From NCBI RefSeq assembly GCF_900240845.1, contig NZ_OERU01000001.1, forward strand, positions 951,079 through 1,015,078: a DNA stretch of 64,000 bases, read 5' to 3'. The translations under genes were made by a program, and so were the position numbers. This stretch comes from Peptostreptococcus faecalis (GTDB lineage: Bacteria > Bacillota > Clostridia > Peptostreptococcales > Peptostreptococcaceae). Positions 1 to 7,686 of this stretch are shown here, piece by piece. Numbering within the stretch: the stretch's first letter is position 1; every line of letters starts with the position of its first letter. The notes under the pieces are model-generated. The model saw nothing but the letters and a program-made list of their open reading frames with translations. It made no database searches and was not told the origin of the DNA.

Positions 1-60
1 AACCAAATTTCCTGCTCTCGTACAAAGTCCCAACCAAGAATACACCTTTTTTTCGATCAT
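1..60 (-). CDS. ylxQ: L7Ae-family ribosome-associated protein YlxQ, N-terminal fragment
   Basis: Only the first 20 codons are in the window; the gene runs off the left edge. The ATG is at 60-58. The visible protein begins MIEKKVYSWLGLC and continues TRAGNLV, which matches the conserved opening of the YlxQ/L7Ae group (FLGLAxRAGKLxxG). YlxQ is an RNA-binding protein usually encoded between rnpM and infB in Firmicutes, exactly as the upstream rimP-nusA-rnpM order predicts. There is no strong Shine-Dalgarno. The start lies 4 nt after the rnpM stop, so translation is probably coupled. The call rests on a short peptide plus synteny. Confidence 0.75.
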   Translation of the reverse strand, partial: MIEKKVYSWLGLCTRAGNLV

Positions 61-64
61 TTCA

Positions 65-355
65 TTATTCATTTTCATCTTCATTCTCATACTTCTCTAG
101 TTCTTCAATCAAATGTGAATACACATCATCTTCAACGTCTACTCTAAATGCTCTATTAAGTGCTTTTGTTTTTATTGCTTTTTCAAGACACTCTTTTGTA
201 GCACATACGTATGCACCTCTTCCATTTGCCTTGCCAGATGGATCAAGAAAAATTTGACCTTCTTTATTTTTTACAATTCTAATCAGTCCCTTTTTATCCC
301 CTCTAGTCTGACATGCGATGCATTTCCTTTGAGGTATTTTTTTTGTTTTTATCAT
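65..355 (-). CDS. rnpM: RNase P modulator RnpM (YlxR, DUF448)
   Basis: A 96-residue protein of the YlxR/DUF448 family. It shows the family's N-terminal signature RKCIACQTRGDKKGLIRI and the central GRGAYVC block. Family members are small RNA-binding proteins. The B. subtilis and streptococcal proteins are linked to RNase P RNA, and the name RnpM reflects modulation of RNase P. The acidic C-terminal tail (YENEDENE) is probably unstructured. It sits 43 nt after nusA and just ahead of ylxQ, the standard order of the nusA-infB operon. The ATG at 355 follows a GGGGGTG ribosome binding site. Confidence 0.93.
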   Translation of the reverse strand: MIKTKKIPQRKCIACQTRGDKKGLIRIVKNKEGQIFLDPSGKANGRGAYVCATKECLEKAIKTKALNRAFRVDVEDDVYSHLIEELEKYENEDENE

Positions 356-398
356 AAACGCACCCCCAATAAATTATTAAATATATACTTTACTGATT

Positions 399-1658
399 TT
401 ATTCCTCTATTGTCTCTACTTCTTCAGCAGTTATATCATCAGTGTTTTCTTGATCATCCATTTCAGCAAATTCTTCTTCAACTTCTACATCATCTTGTTT
501 CTGTTCTTCTAAATCACTGCCTTGATCTAAATCTATTATTTCTTCTTTTTCTTCAATTGACTTGTCGTTAAGAGCAATTTTTTCAATTAACTCTTTTTCT
601 TCCTCTTCTGAAAAGTCAGATTCTGGTTTTATATCTATTTTCCAATTTGTAAGACGAGCTGCCAACCTAGCATTTTGCCCTTCTTTACCTATTGCCAAAG
701 ATAATTGATAATCAGGAACTATGACAACTGCTGATTTTTCTTTTTTATCTACAAATACTTTTGTTACCTTTGAAGGACTTAAAGATGCTTCGACAAAAAT
801 ACCAATATCATCATTGTATTTTACTATATCTATTTTTTCATCTCCTAATTCAGCAACTACATTTCTAACTCTTGATCCCTGAGTCCCAACACAAGCTCCA
901 ATTGGATCAATATTTGGATCAACTGATTTAACAGCCATTTTTGTTCTTGATCCAGCTTCTCTTGATATAGATTTAATTTGAACAATCCCTTGCTGTATTT
1001 CTGGAACTTCCATTTCAAATAATCTCTTTACCAATCCCATGTTGCTTCTAGACACTAATATTTGAGGATTTTTATTAGTTTTATTAACTTCCACCACATA
1101 AAACTTTTTAGTTTCCCCTATTTTGTATTCTTCCCCAGGTATTTGTTCACTTTGAAGTAGAATACCTTCGCCTTTTCCTACCTGTACAAAAACTATTTGT
1201 TTTCCATCTTTTATTGAAATTCTAGAAATTTCTCCTGTAATAAGTTCATCTTGTTTTTCTACAAATTCATTGAAAGTCATTTCTCTTTCTGCTTCTCTTA
1301 TTTTTTGAACTACGATTTGTTTGGCTGTTTGAGCTGCTATTCTTCCAAAGTCTCTTGGAGTAACTTCATATTCAAGCACATCTCCTAATTCATAGTTTTT
1401 GTTTACTTCTCTGGCTTCTGCAAGCTCTATCTCTAAGAAGTTATCGTATAGATCAGATTCATCTACAACAGTTCTCTGTGAATATACCTTAATGTCACCA
1501 GTGTCTCTATTTAAATCTATTCTTACATTTTGAGCCGAACCAAAGTTCTTCTTATACGCAGAAGTAAGTGCTTGCTCTATTGTTTCAAGCAAAACTTCTT
1601 TATCAATTCCTCTATCTTTTACAAGTTCATCAAGAGCTTGTATAAATTCTGCATTCAT
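399..1658 (-). CDS. nusA: Transcription termination/antitermination factor NusA
   Basis: A 419-residue NusA. It has the N-terminal RNA polymerase-binding domain (about 1-125), an S1 domain (about 135-200) and two KH domains (about 200-345). KH1 is visible around DPIGACVGTQGSRVRNV and KH2 around LAIGKEGQNARLAARL. A strongly acidic tail of about 70 residues follows, rich in Glu and Asp, and takes the place of the C-terminal repeats of proteobacterial NusA. The protein binds RNA polymerase and nascent RNA and controls pausing, termination and antitermination. The ATG at 1658 follows a GGAGGGAATCTA ribosome binding site. The gene lies 17 nt downstream of rimP. Confidence 0.97.
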   Translation of the reverse strand: MNAEFIQALDELVKDRGIDKEVLLETIEQALTSAYKKNFGSAQNVRIDLNRDTGDIKVYSQRTVVDESDLYDNFLEIELAEAREVNKNYELGDVLEYEVTPRDFGRIAAQTAKQIVVQKIREAEREMTFNEFVEKQDELITGEISRISIKDGKQIVFVQVGKGEGILLQSEQIPGEEYKIGETKKFYVVEVNKTNKNPQILVSRSNMGLVKRLFEMEVPEIQQGIVQIKSISREAGSRTKMAVKSVDPNIDPIGACVGTQGSRVRNVVAELGDEKIDIVKYNDDIGIFVEASLSPSKVTKVFVDKKEKSAVVIVPDYQLSLAIGKEGQNARLAARLTNWKIDIKPESDFSEEEEKELIEKIALNDKSIEEKEEIIDLDQGSDLEEQKQDDVEVEEEFAEMDDQENTDDITAEEVETIEE

Positions 1659-1675
1659 TAGATTCCCTCCGTTTA

Positions 1676-2143
1676 TTAAAATAGCACTAATAGACGTATT
1701 TGTGCTACTTCTTTTCTATTTATACTTATTTTATTGTCATTATAGATAAGTTCAATATTTCCATCACTATCCAAACCAATTAAGGTTGCTTCTATCTTTT
1801 TAGTTTTCAAAATTTCATCATTTTTATATAATTTCACTTCTACTTCTTTACCTGAATATTTTTTGAATTCTTTATCTCTTTTTAAAATTCTGTCAATACC
1901 TGGCGAACTTACTTCTAAGAAATAATTTTCTTCTATAAAGTTCTTTTCATCTAGTATTGGGCTTATTTCTTTGCTGATTTCCTCACACTCTTCAAGACCT
2001 ACGCCTCTTTCGCTATCTATAATAACTTTTAGATAGTACATTCCCGCTTCTTTTACATATTCTACATCAACTAATTCGAATCCACGTTCTTCTGTGATAG
2101 GCTCAACTATTTCTTCTACTCTTTGAGCTATATTTTTTTTCAT
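1676..2143 (-). CDS. rimP: Ribosome maturation factor RimP
   Basis: A 155-residue RimP, normal length for the family. The N-terminal domain contains GFELVDVEYVKE and the conserved stretch ending FLEVSSPGIDRILKRD. A C-terminal SH3-like domain follows. RimP assists maturation of the 30S subunit. This is the first gene of the rimP-nusA-rnpM-ylxQ operon. The ATG at 2143 follows a GGAGGTGC ribosome binding site. Upstream lies the terminator of the pseudopilin operon (2226-2254), so rimP should have its own promoter in the remaining 80 nt. I could not identify that promoter with confidence. Confidence 0.96.
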   Translation of the reverse strand: MKKNIAQRVEEIVEPITEERGFELVDVEYVKEAGMYYLKVIIDSERGVGLEECEEISKEISPILDEKNFIEENYFLEVSSPGIDRILKRDKEFKKYSGKEVEVKLYKNDEILKTKKIEATLIGLDSDGNIELIYNDNKISINRKEVAQIRLLVLF

Positions 2144-2225
2144 AGCACTTGCACCTCCATTCAGATAGAAATTAAACTACTATTAAATTTCTACATTAAA
2201 TATTAAGTCAGCTAAAAAAATTGCA

Positions 2226-2254
2226 TAAAAAATGTGAGCCAAAAATGCCTCACA
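2226..2254 (-). terminator. Rho-independent terminator of the pseudopilin operon
   Basis: The arms TGTGAG (2233-2238 in plus orientation) and CTCACA (2249-2254) form a hairpin, with a T run on the minus strand (A run at 2226-2232 as given). It lies about 65 nt after the stop of the last prepilin-like gene and before rimP, so it separates the two transcription units. Confidence 0.7.
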
Positions 2255-2319
2255 AGAATTAATAACTTCTCTAATCTATCTCTGTATATTGTACCACTAT
2301 AGCCATTTATTTGCAAGTC

Positions 2320-2814
2320 TTATTTTGAGTTAGTTCTGTATATTGTAAAGTGACTTTTATAAGAATTCTTTCCCTTTTCATAAATGACTAAAAATTTCAT
2401 TTTTTTATTTTTATCGAAATCTATAAATATTTTTTGCACATAGTTACCTATTTGATACTTTCCTTTATTTACAATGTATAAATTTGTACCAGATTTTACT
2501 ATTTCATTTCTAATTAGCTTTTTTTTATGATCCTTATCATACATATCATATGTTATTGATGATACCTCTTTATAGTTTCCTTTTATAGGCTCATCGGTAT
2601 ACTCCATATGTACTATTCCTATAGATTCTTTTAATTCGTTTCTAATTCTATCTTCAACTACGATTGAAATTTCTTCCAATTCTGACCTTTCAAGAATGGT
2701 ATTATTTATTCTAGTTATAGATTTTAATAAGCAACCAATCGTCAATAATACTACAGCAGCAATAGACAAATATGCAATCAACTCTAAAGTGATATATCCT
2801 CTCTTTTTGCTCAA
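2320..2814 (-). CDS. Prepilin-like protein with class III leader (G|YITLE)
   Basis: 164 residues. The short basic leader MSKKRG is followed by YITLELIAYLSIAAVVLLTIG: a prepilin peptidase site (Gly at -1, aromatic at +1, Glu at +5) and a hydrophobic alpha-helix. The rest is a small hydrophilic domain ending IYRTNSK. This matches type IV minor pilins or pseudopilins (ComG-like). The start is TTG at 2814, with GGGGAGGA upstream, and its TTGA overlaps the preceding gene's TGA stop by 4 nt, so translation is coupled. It is the last of four such genes. No pilus ATPase, platform protein or prepilin peptidase is in the window, so the system it serves is unknown. Confidence 0.75.
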   Translation of the reverse strand: MSKKRGYITLELIAYLSIAAVVLLTIGCLLKSITRINNTILERSELEEISIVVEDRIRNELKESIGIVHMEYTDEPIKGNYKEVSSITYDMYDKDHKKKLIRNEIVKSGTNLYIVNKGKYQIGNYVQKIFIDFDKNKKMKFLVIYEKGKNSYKSHFTIYRTNSK

Positions 2815-3305
2815 GACAATTCCTCCCCTTTATCTTTTAACAAATAGTCTACTAACGCCTTGTTCTTTTCATAGTCTTCCCTATAAGAAACTACTCTGGC
2901 ACTTGCTAACATAATCGTTATTCTTTCAAGTCTTTTGGTTTCTCTTTGAAAAAAATACACACTCAAGCCTTTATTTGGTGCTCCTTTTCTTCCAGTATTA
3001 TTGAAAACTATACTACTTTCTCCAGAAAGTATCTTTATATTATCTGGAAGATTCTCTGTAGTTATTGCTTTATCATTCTTAAAAATAGTATACTTATCAT
3101 CTTCTAAAAATACTTCATAAAAATCTTCCCTGTCAGAAACTAACATATTAAGTTTTCTTATATCCGATTTGAATCTGTAGACTTCTGAAGAAAAGACTAT
3201 TTCTTTGTCATTGTATCTAGGAAAAGATAATATAAAAATTAATCCAATTATACTCATAGCTACTATTAGTTCGATAGTAAGGTATCCATTTTTTTTATTC
3301 TTCAA
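2811..3305 (-). CDS. Prepilin-like protein with class III leader (G|YLTIE)
   Basis: 164 residues. The leader MKNKKNG is followed by YLTIELIVAMSIIGLIFILS, a canonical prepilin peptidase site with Glu at +5 and a long hydrophobic helix. The remaining ~130 residues look like a small beta-rich pilin head (for example the segment IVFNNTGRKGAP). The start is TTG at 3305 with GGGAGTG as ribosome binding site. It ends inside the start of the next prepilin-like gene. Probably a minor pilin or competence pseudopilin; ComGD/GE/GF-type assignment cannot be made from sequence alone. Confidence 0.75.
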   Translation of the reverse strand: MKNKKNGYLTIELIVAMSIIGLIFILSFPRYNDKEIVFSSEVYRFKSDIRKLNMLVSDREDFYEVFLEDDKYTIFKNDKAITTENLPDNIKILSGESSIVFNNTGRKGAPNKGLSVYFFQRETKRLERITIMLASARVVSYREDYEKNKALVDYLLKDKGEELS

Positions 3306-3324
3306 AAAATCACTCCCAAATTTT

Positions 3325-3867
3325 TTAATATAAAATCATAAAAAGATTCTTTACTTCATCCTCTTCTAATTCTCTTTTATTTTCATTTAAACCCTCAATA
3401 CTTCTGTATGGATTTTTTATCCTGCATTTTCTTATGCTATCTCTAGTGATACCTTCTTTTTTATACTTTATCATCAAAAAAAAATCAATATAATCTTCTT
3501 CCATATAGATATTGCTATACTCTTTTGATTTTTCAACGTTTGATATAAAGCTGTTCTCGTTATTAAAATATTTTTTTTCGAATATATTATTAAAATATTC
3601 ACTCTCAAACCTAGAAAAAGCTTCTTTAAACTCTAATTCACTGTTCGTATTATTGTAAGCTTCTTCTATCGCATAGTAGAAGTTCAATCTAACTACGCTT
3701 TCAGCTAACTCTGCATCATAATCATTTTTAACCAATTCCATATTTATAGTCTTGAAATCATTTAACTTTTTAATAATCATAGTACAAGAAATAATAGAAG
3801 AAGTTAAAAATATAATACACATAAAAACATTTATAGATAAATTTCCTTTGCGTCTTTTTATTATCAC
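3325..3867 (-). CDS. Prepilin-like protein lacking Glu+5 (G|NLSIN)
   Basis: 180 residues. The N-terminus MIIKRRKG then NLSINVFMCIIFLTSSIIS has the basic leader, Gly at -1 and the hydrophobic helix of a prepilin, but Asn replaces the Glu at +5. Pseudopilins that cap the fibre tip in type II secretion (GspK) also lack Glu+5, so a tip role is possible but unproven. Its start is GTG at 3867 with AGGAGGG upstream. The body is rich in Lys, Glu, Asn and Tyr and has no recognised domain. It lies between the first and third genes of the four-gene cluster with short gaps (about 20 nt). Confidence 0.65.
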   Translation of the reverse strand: MIIKRRKGNLSINVFMCIIFLTSSIISCTMIIKKLNDFKTINMELVKNDYDAELAESVVRLNFYYAIEEAYNNTNSELEFKEAFSRFESEYFNNIFEKKYFNNENSFISNVEKSKEYSNIYMEEDYIDFFLMIKYKKEGITRDSIRKCRIKNPYRSIEGLNENKRELEEDEVKNLFMILY

Positions 3868-3889
3868 AAACCCTCCTATATTGGCACTA

Positions 3890-4270
3890 TTATTTTTGTG
3901 TATCTAGGTCTAAATCTAAAATAGAGTATACCTTTATACTATCATGAATATTTTCATACTCGATAAAAATTTCTGATGATATTAGACCATATTCTTTATC
4001 TAGACATTTTCTATTTATAGTTATAGTATCACCATAAACATTTATTTTCTTATCTGCATAATCAAAATCACTACACTTTTTTTGATTGCTTATATATTTT
4101 ATTTCCTTTTCTGCCTCTTCAATCATGTTATTAACAAGCAATGTTTCTCTTCTAAGATTTTTATTATATAAGTTTACATTCGATATGAAAATAGAAAAAA
4201 TATAAATAAGTATTCCTAATATAATTATTGAAAACAAAAAATCCATTCCTATATATCCCTTTCTTTTTAT
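3890..4270 (-). CDS. Prepilin-like protein, probable AUA start (G|YIGMD)
   Basis: The reading frame is open upstream of the internal ATG at 4246. Extending to ATA at 4270 adds IKRKGYIG, giving KRKG|YIGMDFLFSIIILG: a basic leader, Gly, Tyr at +1, Asp at +5 and a hydrophobic helix. A strong AGGAGG (4279-4284) lies 8 nt before the ATA. No ATG, GTG or TTG occurs in frame between the upstream stop (4322-4324) and 4246. Starting at 4246 would remove the whole leader and leave only a weak AAAGGG. I therefore annotate 126 residues from ATA; the conservative call is 3890-4246 (118 residues). First gene of the operon. Confidence 0.6.
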   Translation of the reverse strand: MKRKGYIGMDFLFSIIILGILIYIFSIFISNVNLYNKNLRRETLLVNNMIEEAEKEIKYISNQKKCSDFDYADKKINVYGDTITINRKCLDKEYGLISSEIFIEYENIHDSIKVYSILDLDLDTQK

Positions 4271-4334
4271 TTTAAATCCCTCCTGTTTTTTATTATCTAT
4301 AAATATATAGGCATAATTTTTTTAAAATACACTA

Positions 4335-4385
4335 AAAAGACACTAAAAAATAAATACTGGTGCATTTAAATTTCTAGTGTCTTTT
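4335..4385 (-). terminator. Terminator after the mltG-trmR-trhP run
   Basis: The arms AAAAGACACTA (4335-4345) and TAGTGTCTTTT (4375-4385) are perfect complements of 11 bp around a 29-nt loop. The minus-strand copy ends in a T run. It lies 47 nt after the U32 peptidase-family gene and before the pseudopilin operon. Confidence 0.65.
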
Positions 4386-4431
4386 AAATTTATATTTCAA
4401 TCTTCAATTTATATTTCTACCCAAATATTAT

Positions 4432-5673
4432 TTATGCTTTCTTTTCTTCTTCAATTTCTTTTCTAAGCATAAAATTCATTCCAATTTCTTCTGGCAATTT
4501 CATCTTTATTAGTTGTCTTGGGTGAGGAGCTTCTTGTATAGAATTACCTTCCTCATCAAACATTTCAACTATTTCAGTTGTAATAGTATGAGTATATGGT
4601 CCAATTATTTCTATAGAGTCACCTACAATCATTTTATTTCTTTGCTCAACTGTAACAAATCCATTTTCATCTTTTTCACTAACTACTATACCTGTAAAGT
4701 CATAGTTTCTAACATATGACGCTGATGCGTAGTTCTGTTCTTCACTTCCTGGCTTGTCAGTATAAAAACCTGTAGTAAAATGTCTGTGACTTCCCTTTTT
4801 CAATTCATCTAGCCAAATAGGGTTAAATTTCCAATTTTCAGGTGATTTATAGTACTCATCTATAGCCATTCTATATGCTCTTACAACAGTAGCAACATAG
4901 TATGCAGTTTTCATTCTACCCTCAATTTTTAGACTTGTAATACCTGATTCAATCAATTCTGGTATATATTCAATCATACACATATCTTTTGAGTTAAAGA
5001 AGAACGTTCCTCTGTCATCTTCATATATTGGGAAATACTCTCCTGGTCTTTTTTCCTCTACTAGACTATATTTCCATCTACATGACTGTGCACATGAACC
5101 TCTGTTAGCATCTCTTCCTGTCATATAATTACTAATTAAGCATCTTCCTGAATAAGAAATACACATTGCCCCATGCATGAAGGCTTCTATGTCCATGTCT
5201 TCAGGAATACTTTCTCTAATTTCTTTGATTTCTTTAAATGATAATTCTCTAGCTACTACAACTCTCTTAACACCTTGATTGTACCAGAATTTTGCACTCT
5301 GATAGTTTGTAGTGTTAGCTTGAGTACTCAGATGAATTTCCATATTAGGCAGTGTATTTTTAATAACATCAATTACACCTGGATCTGAAGCTATTAACGC
5401 ATCTACACCCGCTCCATTTAAGTCTTGTAAGTATTCTGTAAATCCTTCAAAATCTTCATTATGTGGAATTATATTCACTGTTACAAAAACTTTCTTTCCT
5501 CTAGAATGTGCATATTCAACACCTTCTTTTATATCTTCAATAGAAAAATTTTTGGCAGCAGATCTCATACCAAAATTTTCTCCACCCAAATATACTGCAT
5601 CAGCTCCGTATTCTATTGCAATCTTTAATCTTTCAAGATCTCCAGCTGGAGCCAAAAGTTCTACTTTATTCAT
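4432..5673 (-). CDS. trhP: tRNA 5-hydroxyuridine synthesis protein TrhP (peptidase U32 family)
   Basis: 413 residues. It opens VELLAPAGDLERLKIAIEYG and contains MHGAMCISYSGRCLIS with further Cys in RGSCAQSCRW, the cysteine set typical of U32 family iron-sulfur proteins. A C-terminal U32 beta domain follows. E. coli TrhP (YegQ) and B. subtilis YrrN/YrrO install the hydroxyl of 5-hydroxyuridine at tRNA position 34. Here it directly follows trmR, whose product methylates that hydroxyl, and mltG, matching the B. subtilis yrrL-yrrM-yrrN-yrrO order. The length fits YrrO. Only one U32 gene is present here rather than the YrrN-YrrO pair. Older annotations call such proteins collagenases; I prefer the tRNA role because of the context. 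Confidence 0.85.
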   Translation of the reverse strand: MNKVELLAPAGDLERLKIAIEYGADAVYLGGENFGMRSAAKNFSIEDIKEGVEYAHSRGKKVFVTVNIIPHNEDFEGFTEYLQDLNGAGVDALIASDPGVIDVIKNTLPNMEIHLSTQANTTNYQSAKFWYNQGVKRVVVARELSFKEIKEIRESIPEDMDIEAFMHGAMCISYSGRCLISNYMTGRDANRGSCAQSCRWKYSLVEEKRPGEYFPIYEDDRGTFFFNSKDMCMIEYIPELIESGITSLKIEGRMKTAYYVATVVRAYRMAIDEYYKSPENWKFNPIWLDELKKGSHRHFTTGFYTDKPGSEEQNYASASYVRNYDFTGIVVSEKDENGFVTVEQRNKMIVGDSIEIIGPYTHTITTEIVEMFDEEGNSIQEAPHPRQLIKMKLPEEIGMNFMLRKEIEEEKKA

Positions 5674-5734
5674 TTAATTCTCCTTCCAAATAAAACAATA
5701 TTTCATCTTATACCCAGTATAATCTTATTTTATT

Positions 5735-6388
5735 CTAATTATCTTTGTTTTTATAGCTTATCGCAACTCCATCTCCAATCGGTATTATAGAAGTGTCTAG
5801 ATATTGAGCTGTACATATGTAATTCAAATAATTACGCATCCTTTTAACTATTGTTTTTTTTCTTCTAATTACATACTCATCGCTTGCAATCATACCTTGG
5901 TACAATACATTATCAGAGATTATGATTCCTCCCACTCTAACTTTATCAATTAACATATCATAGAAAAGCTTGTATTGACCTTTTGCTGCATCAATAAAAA
6001 TCATATCAAATTCACCTTTAACATTTTTTAATGTTTCTTCAGCATCACCCTCAAGTATTTTTATTTTAGATTCTAAGCCTGCTTCTTTTATATTTTTTTT
6101 GGCTCTTTCTATCATTTTCTCATTTCTTTCAGTAGTAATAATTTCTACATCATTATCCAAAACACTGGCAAAAAAGATAGAAGAGTATCCAATTGCACAA
6201 CCGACTTCTAATATACGTTTAGGCCTTTTAAGCTTTAATAGAACTTTAAGCATTTCTGCAACTTCTTTATGTATTATTGGAACTTCATTTTCTTGTGCAT
6301 ATATTTCCATTTCTTTCAACATTCCGCAGCTAGGCTTCAAAGTGTTATTTATATATTCTTTAACTAATTCATTAACTATATGATCCAT
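5735..6388 (-). CDS. trmR: tRNA 5-hydroxyuridine methyltransferase TrmR (YrrM)
   Basis: A class I SAM-dependent O-methyltransferase of the catechol-OMT-like family. The SAM loop is ILEVGCAIGYSSIFF, the metal-site segment is FDMIFIDAAKGQY, and GGIIISDNVLYQGM follows. TrmR converts 5-hydroxyuridine at the tRNA wobble position to 5-methoxyuridine. The neighbours mltG upstream and trhP downstream support that function. I place the start at ATG 6388 (217 residues) because AGGGGAG sits 3 nt ahead of it. A longer frame from 6418 starts inside the terminator-like hairpin at 6400-6428 and is unlikely. Confidence 0.87.
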   Translation of the reverse strand: MDHIVNELVKEYINNTLKPSCGMLKEMEIYAQENEVPIIHKEVAEMLKVLLKLKRPKRILEVGCAIGYSSIFFASVLDNDVEIITTERNEKMIERAKKNIKEAGLESKIKILEGDAEETLKNVKGEFDMIFIDAAKGQYKLFYDMLIDKVRVGGIIISDNVLYQGMIASDEYVIRRKKTIVKRMRNYLNYICTAQYLDTSIIPIGDGVAISYKNKDN

Positions 6389-6399
6389 ATTCTCCCCTC

Positions 6400-6428
6400 T
6401 AAAAAGCAGGGAAATCATTTCCCCCGCT
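6400..6428 (-). terminator. Terminator-like hairpin between mltG and trmR
   Basis: On the minus strand, AGCGGGGGAAAT pairs with ATTTCCCTGCT, followed by TTTTT. It lies 47 nt after the mltG stop and immediately before the trmR ribosome binding site. It may end most mltG transcripts or reduce expression of trmR-trhP. Confidence 0.6.
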
Positions 6429-6474
6429 TAATTATAACTAATTTATACTACATATTAGACAATCTACTGAATAA

Positions 6475-7650
6475 CTAATTAGTAGTCTTTTCTTTGCTCT
6501 TTTCTTTATTATCATTTTCATCATTTCCAGTTTTATTTTTTTCACTAGAGTTTTCCTTTAGTAAATCATTTCTTTCTTGATGATATTTCTTTGCATTTTT
6601 ACTATGTTCTTCAAATGTTGTACTATAGGAGTTTTTCCCATCTACATTAGTAACAAAATACAAATAATCAGTTTTTTTAGGATTTGCAGCTGCAATCAAG
6701 GACTTAATTCCTGGACTTGCAATAGGTGTAGGTGGTAGACCTTCGTGAAGATATAAATTGTAAGGTGTTTCTACCTTCAAATCAGAATATAACACTCTAC
6801 TTTTTCTTTCAGGTAACCCATATTGTAGAACAGCATCTGATTGTAACTTCATTTTCTTGTCCAATCTATTATAAAATATGCCTGCAACTATATCTCTATC
6901 AGAATCATTAACAGCTTCTTTTTCAACGATAGACGCCATAATAACAGTATCATATAGATTTAATTTATTTTTTTCTACTAATGATTTGACTTTTTTATCA
7001 TATTCCTTTTGGAATTCTAGAAGCATTTTTTCAAATATCTGCTTTTCTGTTTCACCCTTTTTTATATAGTAAGTTGATGGAAATAAAAATCCTTCTAGAG
7101 TAGAAATTCTACTATCTTTTAAAAACGAAAACTTTGAAGAAAACTCTTTAGGGCTTCTATAAAGTTTTACAAATTTTTCTCTATCTCCAAATTTTTGAGA
7201 AACTAATTTATTTACTATCTCTGTAGAAAGCATACCCTCTGGTATAGTTAACTTAACACCATCTTGGTATACTTCACCTTTTATTAGTTTTTCAATAATA
7301 GCATTATTGTCCATATTTTGTGCTAGTTTATATTTTCCTGCCTTTAAATGTTTTGCTTTCTCATTTCCTTTAACATTAGATATAAACACTGATTTATTTT
7401 TAATTAAATCTTTCTCTTTTAATATTTTTGCAACTTTCTTTACACTAGAACCGTTAGGAACCTCTATTAGAACAGACTTTGTAGACTTATCATTCACAGC
7501 TTTTGAAGCTGATTTATAATATAGATTCCCAGCGCCTGCAAAGATGACTAGTAAAACGACTAAAACAAGAATCAACCTTGAAATTCTTATTCTTTTTTTC
7601 TTTTTTACTTTACCTTTTTTTATTCTTTTATTATTTGTATTCACCTGCAC
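6475..7650 (-). CDS. mltG: Endolytic peptidoglycan transglycosylase MltG
   Basis: 391 residues. A very basic cytoplasmic N-terminus (about 1-22) precedes one membrane helix (about 24-40), then a LysM-like region and the YceG/MltG catalytic domain. The catalytic Glu is at about 243 in MASIVEKEA. The conserved PSTYYIKKGETE and the EGLPPTPIASPG stretch are also present. The hydrophilic tail is Lys/Glu/Asn rich. MltG cleaves nascent glycan strands at the outer face of the membrane and sets their length. The gene ends the run from punA after a 36-nt gap and is followed by a terminator-like hairpin. Confidence 0.94.
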   Translation of the reverse strand: MQVNTNNKRIKKGKVKKKKRIRISRLILVLVVLLVIFAGAGNLYYKSASKAVNDKSTKSVLIEVPNGSSVKKVAKILKEKDLIKNKSVFISNVKGNEKAKHLKAGKYKLAQNMDNNAIIEKLIKGEVYQDGVKLTIPEGMLSTEIVNKLVSQKFGDREKFVKLYRSPKEFSSKFSFLKDSRISTLEGFLFPSTYYIKKGETEKQIFEKMLLEFQKEYDKKVKSLVEKNKLNLYDTVIMASIVEKEAVNDSDRDIVAGIFYNRLDKKMKLQSDAVLQYGLPERKSRVLYSDLKVETPYNLYLHEGLPPTPIASPGIKSLIAAANPKKTDYLYFVTNVDGKNSYSTTFEEHSKNAKKYHQERNDLLKENSSEKNKTGNDENDNKEKSKEKTTN

Positions 7651-7686
7651 CTTTCCTTTCTAATGTATTATTTTTTATGTAATAAT

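Noticed and set aside
6389-6418. N-terminal extension of TrmR from ATG 6418
   Set aside because: The start is within the terminator-like hairpin, and ATG 6388 has a much better placed ribosome binding site.
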